This document shows positions 23,777 through 32,155 of a DNA stretch of 34,437 nt, piece by piece. Position 1 is the stretch's first letter. Each line of letters begins with the position of its first letter. The DNA comes from JAANXG01 sp049583715. Its GTDB lineage: Bacteria; Pseudomonadota; Gammaproteobacteria; Arenicellales; JAANXG01. Location: NCBI GenBank assembly GCA_049583715.1, contig JBAUWJ010000043.1:1-34437 (forward strand), given 5' to 3'. The notes below the pieces were generated by a model. It did no database searches and was not told the DNA's origin. It saw only the letters and a program-made list of their open reading frames with translations. The position numbers were made by a program, and so were the translations under genes.

Positions 23777-25423
23777 ATGCGTCGTTCGACACAACGGCTG
23801 TTATTGCTGCTTGCCATGGTGCCGCTCTCGCTCCTGGCATTCGCCTTTATCTACATGCAGGGGATGGCCCATCTCGAGGGCCACGCCCGCACCATCTGGG
23901 AAAGTCTGGAGTGGGCGGCGGAGACCCTGACCACGACCGGCTACGGCCACGACGCACATTGGCAGGATCCGCGCATGGTGTTGTTCGTCATCGTCGTGCA
24001 GTTCACAGGCCTGTTTCTGATCTTCATGATCCTGCCTGTCTACGTCCTGCCCTTCCTCGAGGAACGGTTCGAGGCCCGGGTGCCGAGGGCGCTGCCAAAG
24101 TTCGAGGGCGAGATACTGATATTCGAATACGGGCCAACGGTCGCGTCGCTGGTCGCGGAACTGCGGAGTTTCCATCGCCCTTACCTGATCGTCGAGTCCG
24201 AAGAGCCCGTGGCGCGGCGCCTGCTGGAGCGCGGCCACAAAGTCACGCTCATGGACTTGAATGAAGATCGATTCCGCCCCGGTCAGTTGACGGGCGCCCG
24301 GGCGCTGGTGGCCAACGGCAGCGACGACGAAAACGCAATCCTGACCATGGCGGCCCGCGAAACCGGTTTCGAAGGGCAGGTGGTCGCGCTCGCGGAGGAT
24401 CCGCTGCACCGCCACGCGATGACCAAAGCCGGCGCGAACGTCGTGTTCACGCCGCGCCATGTACTGGCTGGGGCGCTCGCCGCCCGCGCCAGCCAGCGCA
24501 TCAGTCCGAGTGTCAGCGGCGTGCAGCAAATCGGCGCCAACATCGCGGTGGCGCAGCTTCGCGTCACCGCGGACAGCCGTCTTGCGGGGCGCACGCTGGA
24601 TGAAGTCGGGATTCGTGAAACGATGGGCGCGACGGTCATCGGCCTGTGGCACGACGGCAAACTCATCGATCAGCCGAACGGCGACACGCATTTGCATGCC
24701 CGCTCCATTCTCATTGCCATTGGCAGCCACCCCGCACTCGCTCGACTCGGAGAGCTCGCCACGGCAACACCGCTCGATGGACCCCTCGTTGTGGCGGGCT
24801 ACGGCGAAGTCGGTGCCAAGGTCGCGGAATTGCTGCGTGACGCCGGTGAAGAAGTGCTGATCGTCAATGACCGGGCGGAGGACGGTGTCGACATCGTGGG
24901 CAATCTGCTGCGCCGCCAGACACTGGAGACCGCCGGTATTCGCAATGCACGTGCCGTCATTCTCACCATCGGCAACGACAGCGAATCGCTGTTTGCCGCG
25001 GCCATCCTGCGCGACTACGCGCCCGACGTGCCCTTGTATGCACGGGTCAATCTCGACCAGAGCGTGGAGCGGCTGCATCGCCTGGGCGTCGACTTTGCCC
25101 TTTCTGTCGGACAGGTGTCCGGGCGACTGCTGGCGTATCACCTGCTGGGCGAGGATTACGTCAGCGTCGAGCCGAGCCTCAGGATCGTGAGCGCGAATGC
25201 CGACAGACTCGTCGGCAGCCATCCGTGGCGGGCCGGCGTGCGCGAAAGGACGGGATGCCAGATCGTCGCCGTCGGGCGTGGCGCCGAGGTGTTCGTGGAG
25301 TTTGATCCGGACTTCACCATCGCCGAAGGCGACATCCTCTATGTCTGCGGCAGTGAACAGGCGCTTGCAAGATATTTCGAGGCGTATCCGGTATCGCCAA
25401 CGACCCGGCCTGAGCCCTCGTAA
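23777..25423 (+). CDS. Two-helix potassium channel with two RCK (TrkA-type) units
   Basis: The 548-residue protein has one membrane helix (about 7-30), a pore loop with TTTGYG (52-57, the K+ selectivity filter T-x-G-Y-G), and a second helix (about 67-92), followed by a long cytoplasmic part. The first regulatory unit starts E-I-L-I-F-E-Y-G-P (about 112) and has a degraded nucleotide-binding loop. The second, LVVAGYGEVG (about 336-345), has a good Rossmann motif, G-Y-G-E-V-G, and an acidic end V-N-D. TrkA-C-like sections follow each. It should form a ligand- or NAD-gated potassium channel in the inner membrane. No other transport gene is beside it. A 15-bp direct repeat lies on either side of the region. 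Confidence 0.93.
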   Translation: MRRSTQRLLLLLAMVPLSLLAFAFIYMQGMAHLEGHARTIWESLEWAAETLTTTGYGHDAHWQDPRMVLFVIVVQFTGLFLIFMILPVYVLPFLEERFEARVPRALPKFEGEILIFEYGPTVASLVAELRSFHRPYLIVESEEPVARRLLERGHKVTLMDLNEDRFRPGQLTGARALVANGSDDENAILTMAARETGFEGQVVALAEDPLHRHAMTKAGANVVFTPRHVLAGALAARASQRISPSVSGVQQIGANIAVAQLRVTADSRLAGRTLDEVGIRETMGATVIGLWHDGKLIDQPNGDTHLHARSILIAIGSHPALARLGELATATPLDGPLVVAGYGEVGAKVAELLRDAGEEVLIVNDRAEDGVDIVGNLLRRQTLETAGIRNARAVILTIGNDSESLFAAAILRDYAPDVPLYARVNLDQSVERLHRLGVDFALSVGQVSGRLLAYHLLGEDYVSVEPSLRIVSANADRLVGSHPWRAGVRERTGCQIVAVGRGAEVFVEFDPDFTIAEGDILYVCGSEQALARYFEAYPVSPTTRPEPS

Positions 25424-25590
25424 GCTTCCCTGTCGGGAGGGCCGTCGCACGTGCCGGAAGTCCGACCCACCAGCGACGTCCCTGCTGCTCCCTTTACCTC
25501 GCTACTCCTTCCGCGCGAAAAGTATATGGGATATTCTTCCCACGGGCCGGTCGGGCTGCCGGTGAGACATACCCTCAGCGGGAATATCGA

Positions 25591-26694
25591 ATGAACGGCA
25601 ACACCTCGCAATCGGACGTCGCCATGAAGGGCGGCGGCTACTACTCCCTGGCCACCAAGGGGGCGAAGGATGTCATCGACGCCGCGACCCCGCTGGTGCT
25701 GGACGCCATCGACCGCATGCGTCTCGCGACGCAGGAGCGGCCGTTCGTGTTCTCCGACATGGGCTGCGCCGACGGCGGCACTTCCCTGGACATGGTGCGC
25801 ACTGCGGCGCGCAAGGTGCGCGCCGCGGCGCCCGGGCGCGAAGTCTGCATCGTCTACACCGACCAGCCGCGCAATGACTACAACGCACTGTTCCAGATCG
25901 TGCACGGCCTCACCGGCGGCGAGTCGGTCACCGGCAGCGACGAGAGCGTGCACGTGCTCGCCTCGGCTACCTCCTTCTACCGGCGCATTCTGCCGGCCGG
26001 CACGCTCGACCTGGGCTTCTCCGCCACCGCCATGCACTGGCTCTCGCGCAAGCCCTGCAATATCACCGATCACGTGCAGGCCGTGGGGGCGTCCGGCGCC
26101 GAGCTGGCCGCCTTCGCCGAGCAGGGCCGGAGTGACTGGGAGACCATATTGCTCGCCCGGGCGGCGGAGCTGGCCTCCGGGGGGCGCCTGGTGCTGGTGA
26201 ACTTCTGCCGCGACGAAGATGGGCGCTATCTCGGCAACACCGGCGGCGTGAACATGTTCGACACCTTCAACGCGCTCTGGCTCAGGCTGCTCGACGAGGG
26301 CGTGATCACGCGCGAGGAATACGTGAACATGACCCTGCCGCAGTACTACAAGGACCCGGACGAGTTCGCCGCGCCGCTCGAGGATGCGGGCGGGCCGGTG
26401 CACCGGGCCGGACTGCGGCTCGAGCATGCCGAGACCCGCGTCGTTCCCTGCCCCTTCGCCGCCGACTTCGACCGGCACGGCGACGCCGCGCGTTTCGCGC
26501 GCGAGTACGTCCCGACGCTGCGCTCGTGGACGGAGGCGACCTTCCACGGCGCGCTTTCGCCGCAACGCCCCGCCGACGAGCGCCGGCGCATCATCGACCA
26601 CTACTACGACAGCTACGAACGCCTGGTGCGCGAGCAGCCCGCCGGCCACGGCATGGCCTACGTGCACTGTTATATGGCGGTACGCAAGATGTGA
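25591..26694 (+). CDS. SABATH-family (salicylate carboxyl methyltransferase-like) methyltransferase
   Basis: The 367-residue product has the SABATH hallmarks: MKGGGYYSLATKG at the N-terminus, where plant enzymes have MKGG-x-x-x-Y-x-x-N and bind SAM and substrate, then FSDMGCADGGTSLDMV (the SAM-binding DxGC), a SATAMHWLSRKP segment and G-G-R-L-V-L-V-N-F. The family methylates carboxyl groups of small acids or N atoms, using SAM. It is best known from plants and occurs in scattered bacteria. The substrate cannot be read here. The start is ATG 25591 with a weak GGGAA site. Its stop is directly adjacent to the end of the convergent glycosyltransferase, with no intergenic base. Confidence 0.85.
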   Translation: MNGNTSQSDVAMKGGGYYSLATKGAKDVIDAATPLVLDAIDRMRLATQERPFVFSDMGCADGGTSLDMVRTAARKVRAAAPGREVCIVYTDQPRNDYNALFQIVHGLTGGESVTGSDESVHVLASATSFYRRILPAGTLDLGFSATAMHWLSRKPCNITDHVQAVGASGAELAAFAEQGRSDWETILLARAAELASGGRLVLVNFCRDEDGRYLGNTGGVNMFDTFNALWLRLLDEGVITREEYVNMTLPQYYKDPDEFAAPLEDAGGPVHRAGLRLEHAETRVVPCPFAADFDRHGDAARFAREYVPTLRSWTEATFHGALSPQRPADERRRIIDHYYDSYERLVREQPAGHGMAYVHCYMAVRKM

Positions 26695-27615
26695 TCAGAC
26701 CGTCCCGCCGCGACTGTCGTGCAGTGTAGATAGAGACTCATGTCGGGTCCGCGCCGCGTTGCGCTCCAGGGTGCTTCGATAGGACGCCAGATAAGGCGCA
26801 AGCAGGGGGTCCATTCCCGATTCAATACCGCGTACCGTGCTCGCGGTGAAGTGAATAAACGTTATGTTCCACCTGCCGTTGATCAGCACAGTGCCGTCTT
26901 CCTGCAATTCCCGCCGGCACTCTGTTTGATTCCAGTTAGCCACGTTGCAGCCTCGATCCCGCAGGATTTCAACCCCCTCGAAATACACCGGCAATAAATC
27001 GAGATAGGCCTGGTCGTTAAACAGCCCTTCGTGCGGCACCTTCTCGCAGCAGTACGCGCAAGCTCGGGCCCACCATTCCAAAGCGCTCCGTCCCGCCTGG
27101 GTCGCCCCGATGAAACCCGCATTGAACAAGCCGTCGGTTCGAAGGAGCTTGAAGTTCCTCATGTCCTTTTCCGGGTCCCCGCAACGCCAATGGGGCGAGA
27201 GCAAGAGCGCTGAACCGTGGAGTGCTTCCGACAGAAACTCAGGGGAGGCAAAGAAATACAGGTCGGGATCAAGAAAGAAAACCTGGCTGAATCCCTCATC
27301 CAGAAGACCGGTCAGGAAGACGGCTTTCATGGACCAGCGAAAGCGATCGAGGTCGCCCTGATGGTACTTCCGGGCTATCTTCCTCCCTGTTCCAACCTTG
27401 CAGTATCGTTGCCAGAACCGGATGTCGATTTCGGGATTAGCCCTGGCCAGGGCGCCTCCATCCTCCTCCCTGTCAACGATCAAGACCCTCAGCGAGACGT
27501 GCGGACAGAAGGCGCTCAGGGAATCATACAAAGAGAGCGCGTAGTGAATATAGTCCGCGGTTATGATTGTACAAAAAGTCGTATCCGATTGTTCCCGCGA
27601 TTCGCTCAATGACAT
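26695..27615 (-). CDS. Glycosyltransferase, GT-A fold (GT8-like)
   Basis: A 306-residue protein from ATG 27615; an upstream TTG at 27630 is possible but has a poorer site. Motifs suit a GT-A type enzyme: T-F-C-T-I-I-T-A-D-Y at the start, a D-x-D-like FLDPDLYFF (Asp116, Asp118) for the metal and sugar nucleotide, and LFNDQAYLDL and I-T-F-I-H-F-T-A near the end. It probably adds a hexose to a surface glycan or a metabolite on the inner face of the membrane. A putative pyruvyl transferase is encoded upstream on the same strand (131 bp gap), consistent with an operon. Confidence 0.82.
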   Translation of the reverse strand: MSLSESREQSDTTFCTIITADYIHYALSLYDSLSAFCPHVSLRVLIVDREEDGGALARANPEIDIRFWQRYCKVGTGRKIARKYHQGDLDRFRWSMKAVFLTGLLDEGFSQVFFLDPDLYFFASPEFLSEALHGSALLLSPHWRCGDPEKDMRNFKLLRTDGLFNAGFIGATQAGRSALEWWARACAYCCEKVPHEGLFNDQAYLDLLPVYFEGVEILRDRGCNVANWNQTECRRELQEDGTVLINGRWNITFIHFTASTVRGIESGMDPLLAPYLASYRSTLERNAARTRHESLSTLHDSRGGTV

Positions 27616-27745
27616 CCCGGCACCCTTCAATTACTTCGCCAACCGTTATGTGGCAGCCACTTTTGCATATAGGAGAAGTGGTTCTCTTATTCGGCTGAGA
27701 CCGCCCCGCAAGCACGCAGTCTGGTTTCCTTGTTGCCGTCCGAGC

Positions 27746-28750
27746 TCAGGAATCGGACGCATCGAACTGCTGCATCCATCTCTCGATGGGGCCCTTCTTG
27801 ATATGAACCTCGCACTGTTCGGAATTGTCTGCCCAGTGTTCAATCGCATCGAGGTCCTCCCTTCGCACCGTCGGCAGACCGGTCTCTCTGGAAATCTCGC
27901 GTGCGCGATTGTCCACGCCAATAATCAAACCGCGTCGTCCGGACTTGAGACACTCGATGCCGCCGTGAAGGCGTGTACCAATGTAGTCGAAGGAGCCGGG
28001 CCGGACAAGCAGGGAATCCAGTGCGTCGAGGGTGTTCTCGAGCAAGTGCACTCTGTTTCGGATATTGAACAGAACGTGGCACCCGTACCGAAGATCTCCG
28101 CTGCCCTGAGGCCAGAAGATGATTTCCCTGTAGCGCCTGGCCAGACATTCGACCAATGCGCGGTCCGCCTTCTCATCCTGACGGTAGTCGGTCAGCGTCA
28201 AGAGCACTCGATCGGATGGCTCCTGTGTATTGATCACCCTCGGCTCGCCGGCCCAGTCCCATAGGGTCGGACAGGACGTGTTTATCACATTTGGAAAACC
28301 CGCCGAGCGCAGTTGGCGTTCGGTGTAGCCGTCTCGCACCGAATGATTTGCCTTGTGCGACAAGACCGAACGCAACAGAAATCTCGTGAAAGCCTGAGGC
28401 TTGTCCTGGTACCTGGTCCAGCCTACGCCGAGCAGAATCGCCCTGTGTCGAAAGGCCATCACTCTACCGGACACTTTCCACTGACGCCGCCTGCGCATGT
28501 TCGAGCTCAGCAGGTTGGATCCACCCACGAAGCGATACTCCGCATCCCTTATCTGCCTGCTGGCGGATTCATTCGGTGGAACGTGTGAAGAGATCGATGC
28601 GATCTTCACCGACGGTCCGAACAGACCCCGCAGGTGCCGCTCAATCGCCCGCCAGATGATGACGTCTCCCAGATTGTCGTTCGGAGTGCCCGAATGATCC
28701 TTGATGGCGGGGTTGAAGACGACAATAGGCGCCCGCATGGCTCTTACCAT
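27746..28750 (-). CDS. Polysaccharide pyruvyl transferase-family protein
   Basis: A 334-residue protein with the features of the CsaB/WcaK family: N-L-G-D-V-I-I-W near residue 26, F-V-G-G-S-N-L-L around 74-81, W-P-Q-G-S-G-D near 213, and the diagnostic GTRLHGG at 258-264. These enzymes transfer a ketal pyruvate from phosphoenolpyruvate to sugars of an exopolysaccharide or cell-wall polymer. ATG 28750 has GGGGAG close upstream; ATG 28738 is an alternative. A perfect 9-bp hairpin stands immediately ahead of the ribosome-binding site. It probably acts with the GT-A glycosyltransferase downstream. Confidence 0.87.
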   Translation of the reverse strand: MVRAMRAPIVVFNPAIKDHSGTPNDNLGDVIIWRAIERHLRGLFGPSVKIASISSHVPPNESASRQIRDAEYRFVGGSNLLSSNMRRRRQWKVSGRVMAFRHRAILLGVGWTRYQDKPQAFTRFLLRSVLSHKANHSVRDGYTERQLRSAGFPNVINTSCPTLWDWAGEPRVINTQEPSDRVLLTLTDYRQDEKADRALVECLARRYREIIFWPQGSGDLRYGCHVLFNIRNRVHLLENTLDALDSLLVRPGSFDYIGTRLHGGIECLKSGRRGLIIGVDNRAREISRETGLPTVRREDLDAIEHWADNSEQCEVHIKKGPIERWMQQFDASDS

Positions 28751-28759
28751 TCCGCTCCC

Positions 28760-28782
28760 CGGGTCAGGACGAACCTGACCCG
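28760..28782 (-). promoter_or_regulatory. Perfect hairpin just upstream of the pyruvyl transferase ribosome-binding site
   Basis: CGGGTCAGG and CCTGACCCG, nine bases each, enclose a 5-base loop (TTCGT on the minus strand). The 3' arm touches the GGGGAG site of the gene starting at 28750. No T-run follows, so translation control or transcript protection is more likely than termination. A further 13-bp palindrome, TGAACC-G-GGTTCA, lies at 28903-28915, just past the glycosyltransferase stop. Confidence 0.4.
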
Positions 28783-28920
28783 CTCCATGACAAGATCCAT
28801 CAACACACGCGTTCGCGCCGGGAACCCGTGTGGACGGTCACCTCGGGCACCAGCCAACACCGTCGCAGCAGTGGCACCCGCTCCGGCGGCCGTCACATCG
28901 TGTGAACCGGGTTCATCGCG

Positions 28921-30198
28921 CTATCCCTGCAGCAACGCGTCCAGGACTCCGGCGGCCTTCTGCGGCCCGCCCGCAGCCCGCATCCGAGCGCTGGTGGCCG
29001 CAAGACGGGCCTTCAGCCCGGAATCGGCCAGGCATGCTTCGAGTTTCCCGGCCAGATCCTTCTCGGTCCAGTCGTAGCGGGGAAGCTTGAAGCCGTGGCC
29101 GGTCTCCTGTGCGCGGGTGGCGTTGTCATGGCCGTCCCAGACAAAGGGCATGATGATCGCGGGCTTGCCGAAATAGAGGCATTCGGTGAAAGAATTGTTG
29201 CCGCCATGGTGGATGACGGCATCGACCTTCGATATCACCGAGGGCTGGGGGAACCAGCTTGCGATAATGACATTGGGCGGGATGTCGGCGTACTCCGCCT
29301 CATAGTCGCCGACATTGACCAGCGCGCGATACGGCAGCCCGGCAATCGCCGCAATGATGCGCTTCATGAGCGCCGTGTCGCCGGCCCCGAGACTGCCGAA
29401 GCTCACATAGACCAGAGGCGCGTCACTATTGGCGGTGAAACGCGGGATCTCATAGGGCTTTTCCTGCCGCACGCAGCCTTCGAGGTACTGGAAGCGGGAA
29501 GGATCCAGCGGGTATTTCCGCTCGAACTTCACCGCCTCGGGGTAGAGCAGCAGGTTCATGTGGGGCGAGGTTTCGAAGAACTGCCCGAGGGGATAGGGTG
29601 TCTCGCCGCATTCGGCCAGGAAGGCGTTGAAATCATCGTGAAGAGGCTTGATGACCGCGTTGAAATGGGCGCGGTAGGCCTCATGGCATGCGAAATCCTT
29701 CGCACCACAGCCGGACAAATGCGGCGGGATCTGCGGATCCTCGATCTCGTTCTCCGAGCAGGAAACGATACGCACCCAGGGCACGCCGAAACGCTTGATG
29801 GCGGGAAAGAGGATGACGTTGTCGACACAAATCAGGTCGGCCCGGGTCCGCGCCAGCACGCCGGGCAGATCCTTTTCGGCCCACTTCGCACTGTCGACGA
29901 TCGCCGCCCAGCAGTCCTTCACGTAATTGTCGACTTGGTCGTAAGGGGATTTGCGGAAATTCGGAATCTGGCTGTTGATGAAGTCATCCCAGAATCTCGC
30001 CATCTGCTCGGGCGGCATCGGCTCGGAGAGATTCACGGGGTGGGCTTCGAAGCCGTAGCCCTCGTAGACCGGAACGAAACCCGGATCGGACAGGAAGACG
30101 GCCCGGTGCCCGAGCGCTTCGACGGCCTGGGCGATGCCGACCGAATTTAGTGCCGGACCGTAGGCCGCTTCAGGGAAGAACGCGATGGTTTTGGTCAT
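28921..30198 (-). CDS. UGT/MGT-type (GT1) glycosyltransferase
   Basis: A 425-residue GT-B fold protein. The N-terminal half binds the acceptor (F-F-P-E-A-A-Y-G-P-A near the start and H-R-A-V-F-L-S-D-P), and the C-terminal half carries PLVYVSFGSLG (about 262-272) and the donor-binding HHGGNNSFTE (about 328-337), followed by D-G-H-D-N-A. This is the macrolide/flavonoid/UDP-glucuronosyl transferase class, which decorates small molecules or lipids with a sugar. The start is ATG 30198. Two mutually exclusive hairpins lie just upstream. It belongs to the minus-strand glycan group but may act on a metabolite rather than a polymer. Confidence 0.9.
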   Translation of the reverse strand: MTKTIAFFPEAAYGPALNSVGIAQAVEALGHRAVFLSDPGFVPVYEGYGFEAHPVNLSEPMPPEQMARFWDDFINSQIPNFRKSPYDQVDNYVKDCWAAIVDSAKWAEKDLPGVLARTRADLICVDNVILFPAIKRFGVPWVRIVSCSENEIEDPQIPPHLSGCGAKDFACHEAYRAHFNAVIKPLHDDFNAFLAECGETPYPLGQFFETSPHMNLLLYPEAVKFERKYPLDPSRFQYLEGCVRQEKPYEIPRFTANSDAPLVYVSFGSLGAGDTALMKRIIAAIAGLPYRALVNVGDYEAEYADIPPNVIIASWFPQPSVISKVDAVIHHGGNNSFTECLYFGKPAIIMPFVWDGHDNATRAQETGHGFKLPRYDWTEKDLAGKLEACLADSGLKARLAATSARMRAAGGPQKAAGVLDALLQG

Positions 30199-30215
30199 GC
30201 CCTGTCTCTCTTGTG

Positions 30216-30257
30216 CCGCGAGTCACCGGTTCGCCCGCTCTCGGACTCGCGGGCGAA
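30216..30257 (-). promoter_or_regulatory. Overlapping alternative hairpins in the leader of the GT1 gene
   Basis: On the minus strand TTCGCCCGC (30257-30249) can pair with GCGGGCGAA (30238-30230), and CCGCGAGTC (30252-30244) can pair with GACTCGCGG (30224-30216). Both stems are perfect, 9 bp and GC-rich, and they share bases 30249-30252, so only one can form at a time. The second stem ends 17 bp before the ATG at 30198, close to the ribosome-binding region (AGAGAGACAGGG). No T-run for a terminator follows. The rest of the 287 bp to the lipoprotein gene shows nothing recognisable. Confidence 0.45.
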
Positions 30258-30485
30258 ACATAGGCGGTGCGCCGCGCCGGCTGTCAACCATCAACAAGAA
30301 TAGCCCAATTATCTCCCGCGCGACAGGCGTCCCCAGGCCGGATGAGCAGGAGAACGTCGTGCCTCCACGCGAGAGCGTCGCTGCGACCGGCATTCGCGCG
30401 CCGCGATGATCGTTTCGTCGAAGCCGTGCTTCAGGAACAGTGGCCAACGAAGGGCCGAAATGGCCGCCGGCGGGTGTGAAACGGT

Positions 30486-31157
30486 TCAGAGCCTGGCGAG
30501 GTCGGCGGTGAAGCGGGCGAACACCTCGGACGCGGCGCCGTTCATCGCGGCGACGAAGTCGGCCACAGTGTCGCCCTCGACATCGCGCTCGATGCGGTAG
30601 CTCTTGAGTATCAGCAGCTTGCCGCTCCTGCGCTGGCGCAGCACCAGCTCGATTTGCAGGATCGCCTGCCCCGGCTGCGTGCCGACGACGCGCTCCATTC
30701 GCTTGATCCCGCCGGTGATGACGTAGTCCGGGCTCGCCCGGTCCTCCGGGGCCACCACTTCGCGGGCAATGCCGGCGGCGCGCAGTGCCCTGATCAACGC
30801 ATCGCGCAGCATCACCGTCGGCGACTGGGTCCAGAGGTGGTAGTTGTAAGCCTTGAGCTCGAGCGCGTCGGCACTCGAGGTGTAGACGATCGGCCGGTCG
30901 GCGGTGACGCTGTCGGCCTCGAAGCGCTCCACCTCGACCACGCCGTCGAGCTTCGGCTCCGGCAGCGCCTTCGGTGGCGTGATGTCCAGGCGATAATAGT
31001 GGTCCGACGGCACCGGCTGCGTGGCGCACGCTGTCAGTGTCAGAAGCAGGATCGCGGCCATCAGCGCGCGGCGGATAAAGCCACCACGCGGGGGCGCCGC
31101 ACACTCCACCGACAACGACCGTCGGTCCTGCCTCCCGTTCTCCACCCGTTGCATCAT
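30486..31157 (-). CDS. PqiC/ABC-auxiliary-type outer-membrane lipoprotein of the Mla-like operon
   Basis: A 223-residue lipoprotein with a 32-residue N-terminal lead, a hydrophobic stretch and lipobox LTAC (Cys44), so it should be lipidated and sorted to the outer membrane. Beyond the lipobox, H-Y-Y-R-L-D and V-V-E-V-E-R-F-E-A-D lead into the ABC-auxiliary (PqiC/DUF330-like) domain, which pairs with MCE proteins at the outer-membrane end of lipid transport. The start codon overlaps the MlaD stop (ATGA), showing translational coupling. It is the last gene of the operon. The tail reads V-F-A-R-F-T-A-D-L-A-R-L. Confidence 0.87.
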   Translation of the reverse strand: MMQRVENGRQDRRSLSVECAAPPRGGFIRRALMAAILLLTLTACATQPVPSDHYYRLDITPPKALPEPKLDGVVEVERFEADSVTADRPIVYTSSADALELKAYNYHLWTQSPTVMLRDALIRALRAAGIAREVVAPEDRASPDYVITGGIKRMERVVGTQPGQAILQIELVLRQRRSGKLLILKSYRIERDVEGDTVADFVAAMNGAASEVFARFTADLARL

Positions 31158-32155
31158 TGGTGAGCCGCCTGGTCCGGCGCCGCCTTGCTGCCGAGCAAGA
31201 GACTCGGGTTCTGGCGGATCTGGCGGGTGAACTCATTCATATTCCGGGCAGCGCTCTCCAGATTCTGATTGATGGCATCGATGTGCCGCGCGATGGATTC
31301 CGTGATGTACTGCGCCTGCGACAATGTCTGCACGGCGTCGCCCTTCTTGTTCAGCAGATCGTCTGCATCTGCGATGGTCGAATTCAGCGCAATCAGCGTC
31401 TTGTCGAAGTTGTGACTCGCCGTCTGCATCGTCGTCATGATGTCCTCGATCTTGCGCTGGTTGGCGGGATCCAGCAGCACCGTCATGCGGTCGACCACCT
31501 CGTTGGCCGAGGCCGATGACCGCTCGAGATTGTCGGCGATCTTCGGCAACCGGTCACGCACCGTTGCCACCGTGTCGCGGGTATCCTTGAGGAGCCCGTT
31601 CAAATTGCCTACGGACTGGTCGATCTCGCCGCCCGCCCGCAGCAGCTCGTTGATACCCGCGGCGGTCTTGTTGAGGTTGTCGAGCAGCGGCCGAAGCTCC
31701 GTCTGCGACAACTTGCCGAACTCGCCGGCGACGCTGGATAGCGCCGAGAACATGTCGTTCTGCGGCTCCGAGAGCACCTCGGAGCCCGGCTTCAGCGCCG
31801 TGCTGCTTTCGCCGGCATGGATCGCCAGCGTGACCGCAGCGAGCAGGCCGGGGGCGGCGATCCTGGCTTTGCTGTCCACCGGAATGCGCCAACCCCGGAC
31901 GACGTCGAAGTCGACCCGGAAGTTCATGTGTCCGCCCTGCGACACCGGTTTCACGTCCGTCACCTGGCCGATCGGATAGCCTTCGTAGACTACCTGTGTG
32001 CCGAACTTCACGCCGCTGACGTTGTTGTAGATCGAGTAATAGCTGTCGGTGGCGCCCGTGCGTCCCGTCAGCAGGGCCACCGCCACCACCATACCGACCA
32101 GCGAGGCAAGCACGAACAGTCCAACGAGAACATAGTTCAGTTTGGTGCTTCTCAT
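31154..32155 (-). CDS. mlaD: MlaD-like MCE-domain protein
   Basis: A 333-residue protein with one N-terminal membrane helix (L-N-Y-V-L-V-G-L-F-V-L-A-S-L) and an MCE domain around 40-115 (V-S-G-V-K-F-G, Y-E-G-Y-P-I-G-Q-V). A long helical C-terminus with polar and coiled-coil character follows. MlaD forms a hexameric ring on the MlaFE transporter and binds phospholipid in the periplasm. It is longer than E. coli MlaD (183 residues), in line with the MCE proteins of PqiC-linked systems whose helical tail may form a conduit. Its start overlaps the MlaF stop as ATGA and its stop overlaps the lipoprotein start. Confidence 0.92.
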   Translation of the reverse strand: MRSTKLNYVLVGLFVLASLVGMVVAVALLTGRTGATDSYYSIYNNVSGVKFGTQVVYEGYPIGQVTDVKPVSQGGHMNFRVDFDVVRGWRIPVDSKARIAAPGLLAAVTLAIHAGESSTALKPGSEVLSEPQNDMFSALSSVAGEFGKLSQTELRPLLDNLNKTAAGINELLRAGGEIDQSVGNLNGLLKDTRDTVATVRDRLPKIADNLERSSASANEVVDRMTVLLDPANQRKIEDIMTTMQTASHNFDKTLIALNSTIADADDLLNKKGDAVQTLSQAQYITESIARHIDAINQNLESAARNMNEFTRQIRQNPSLLLGSKAAPDQAAHQ

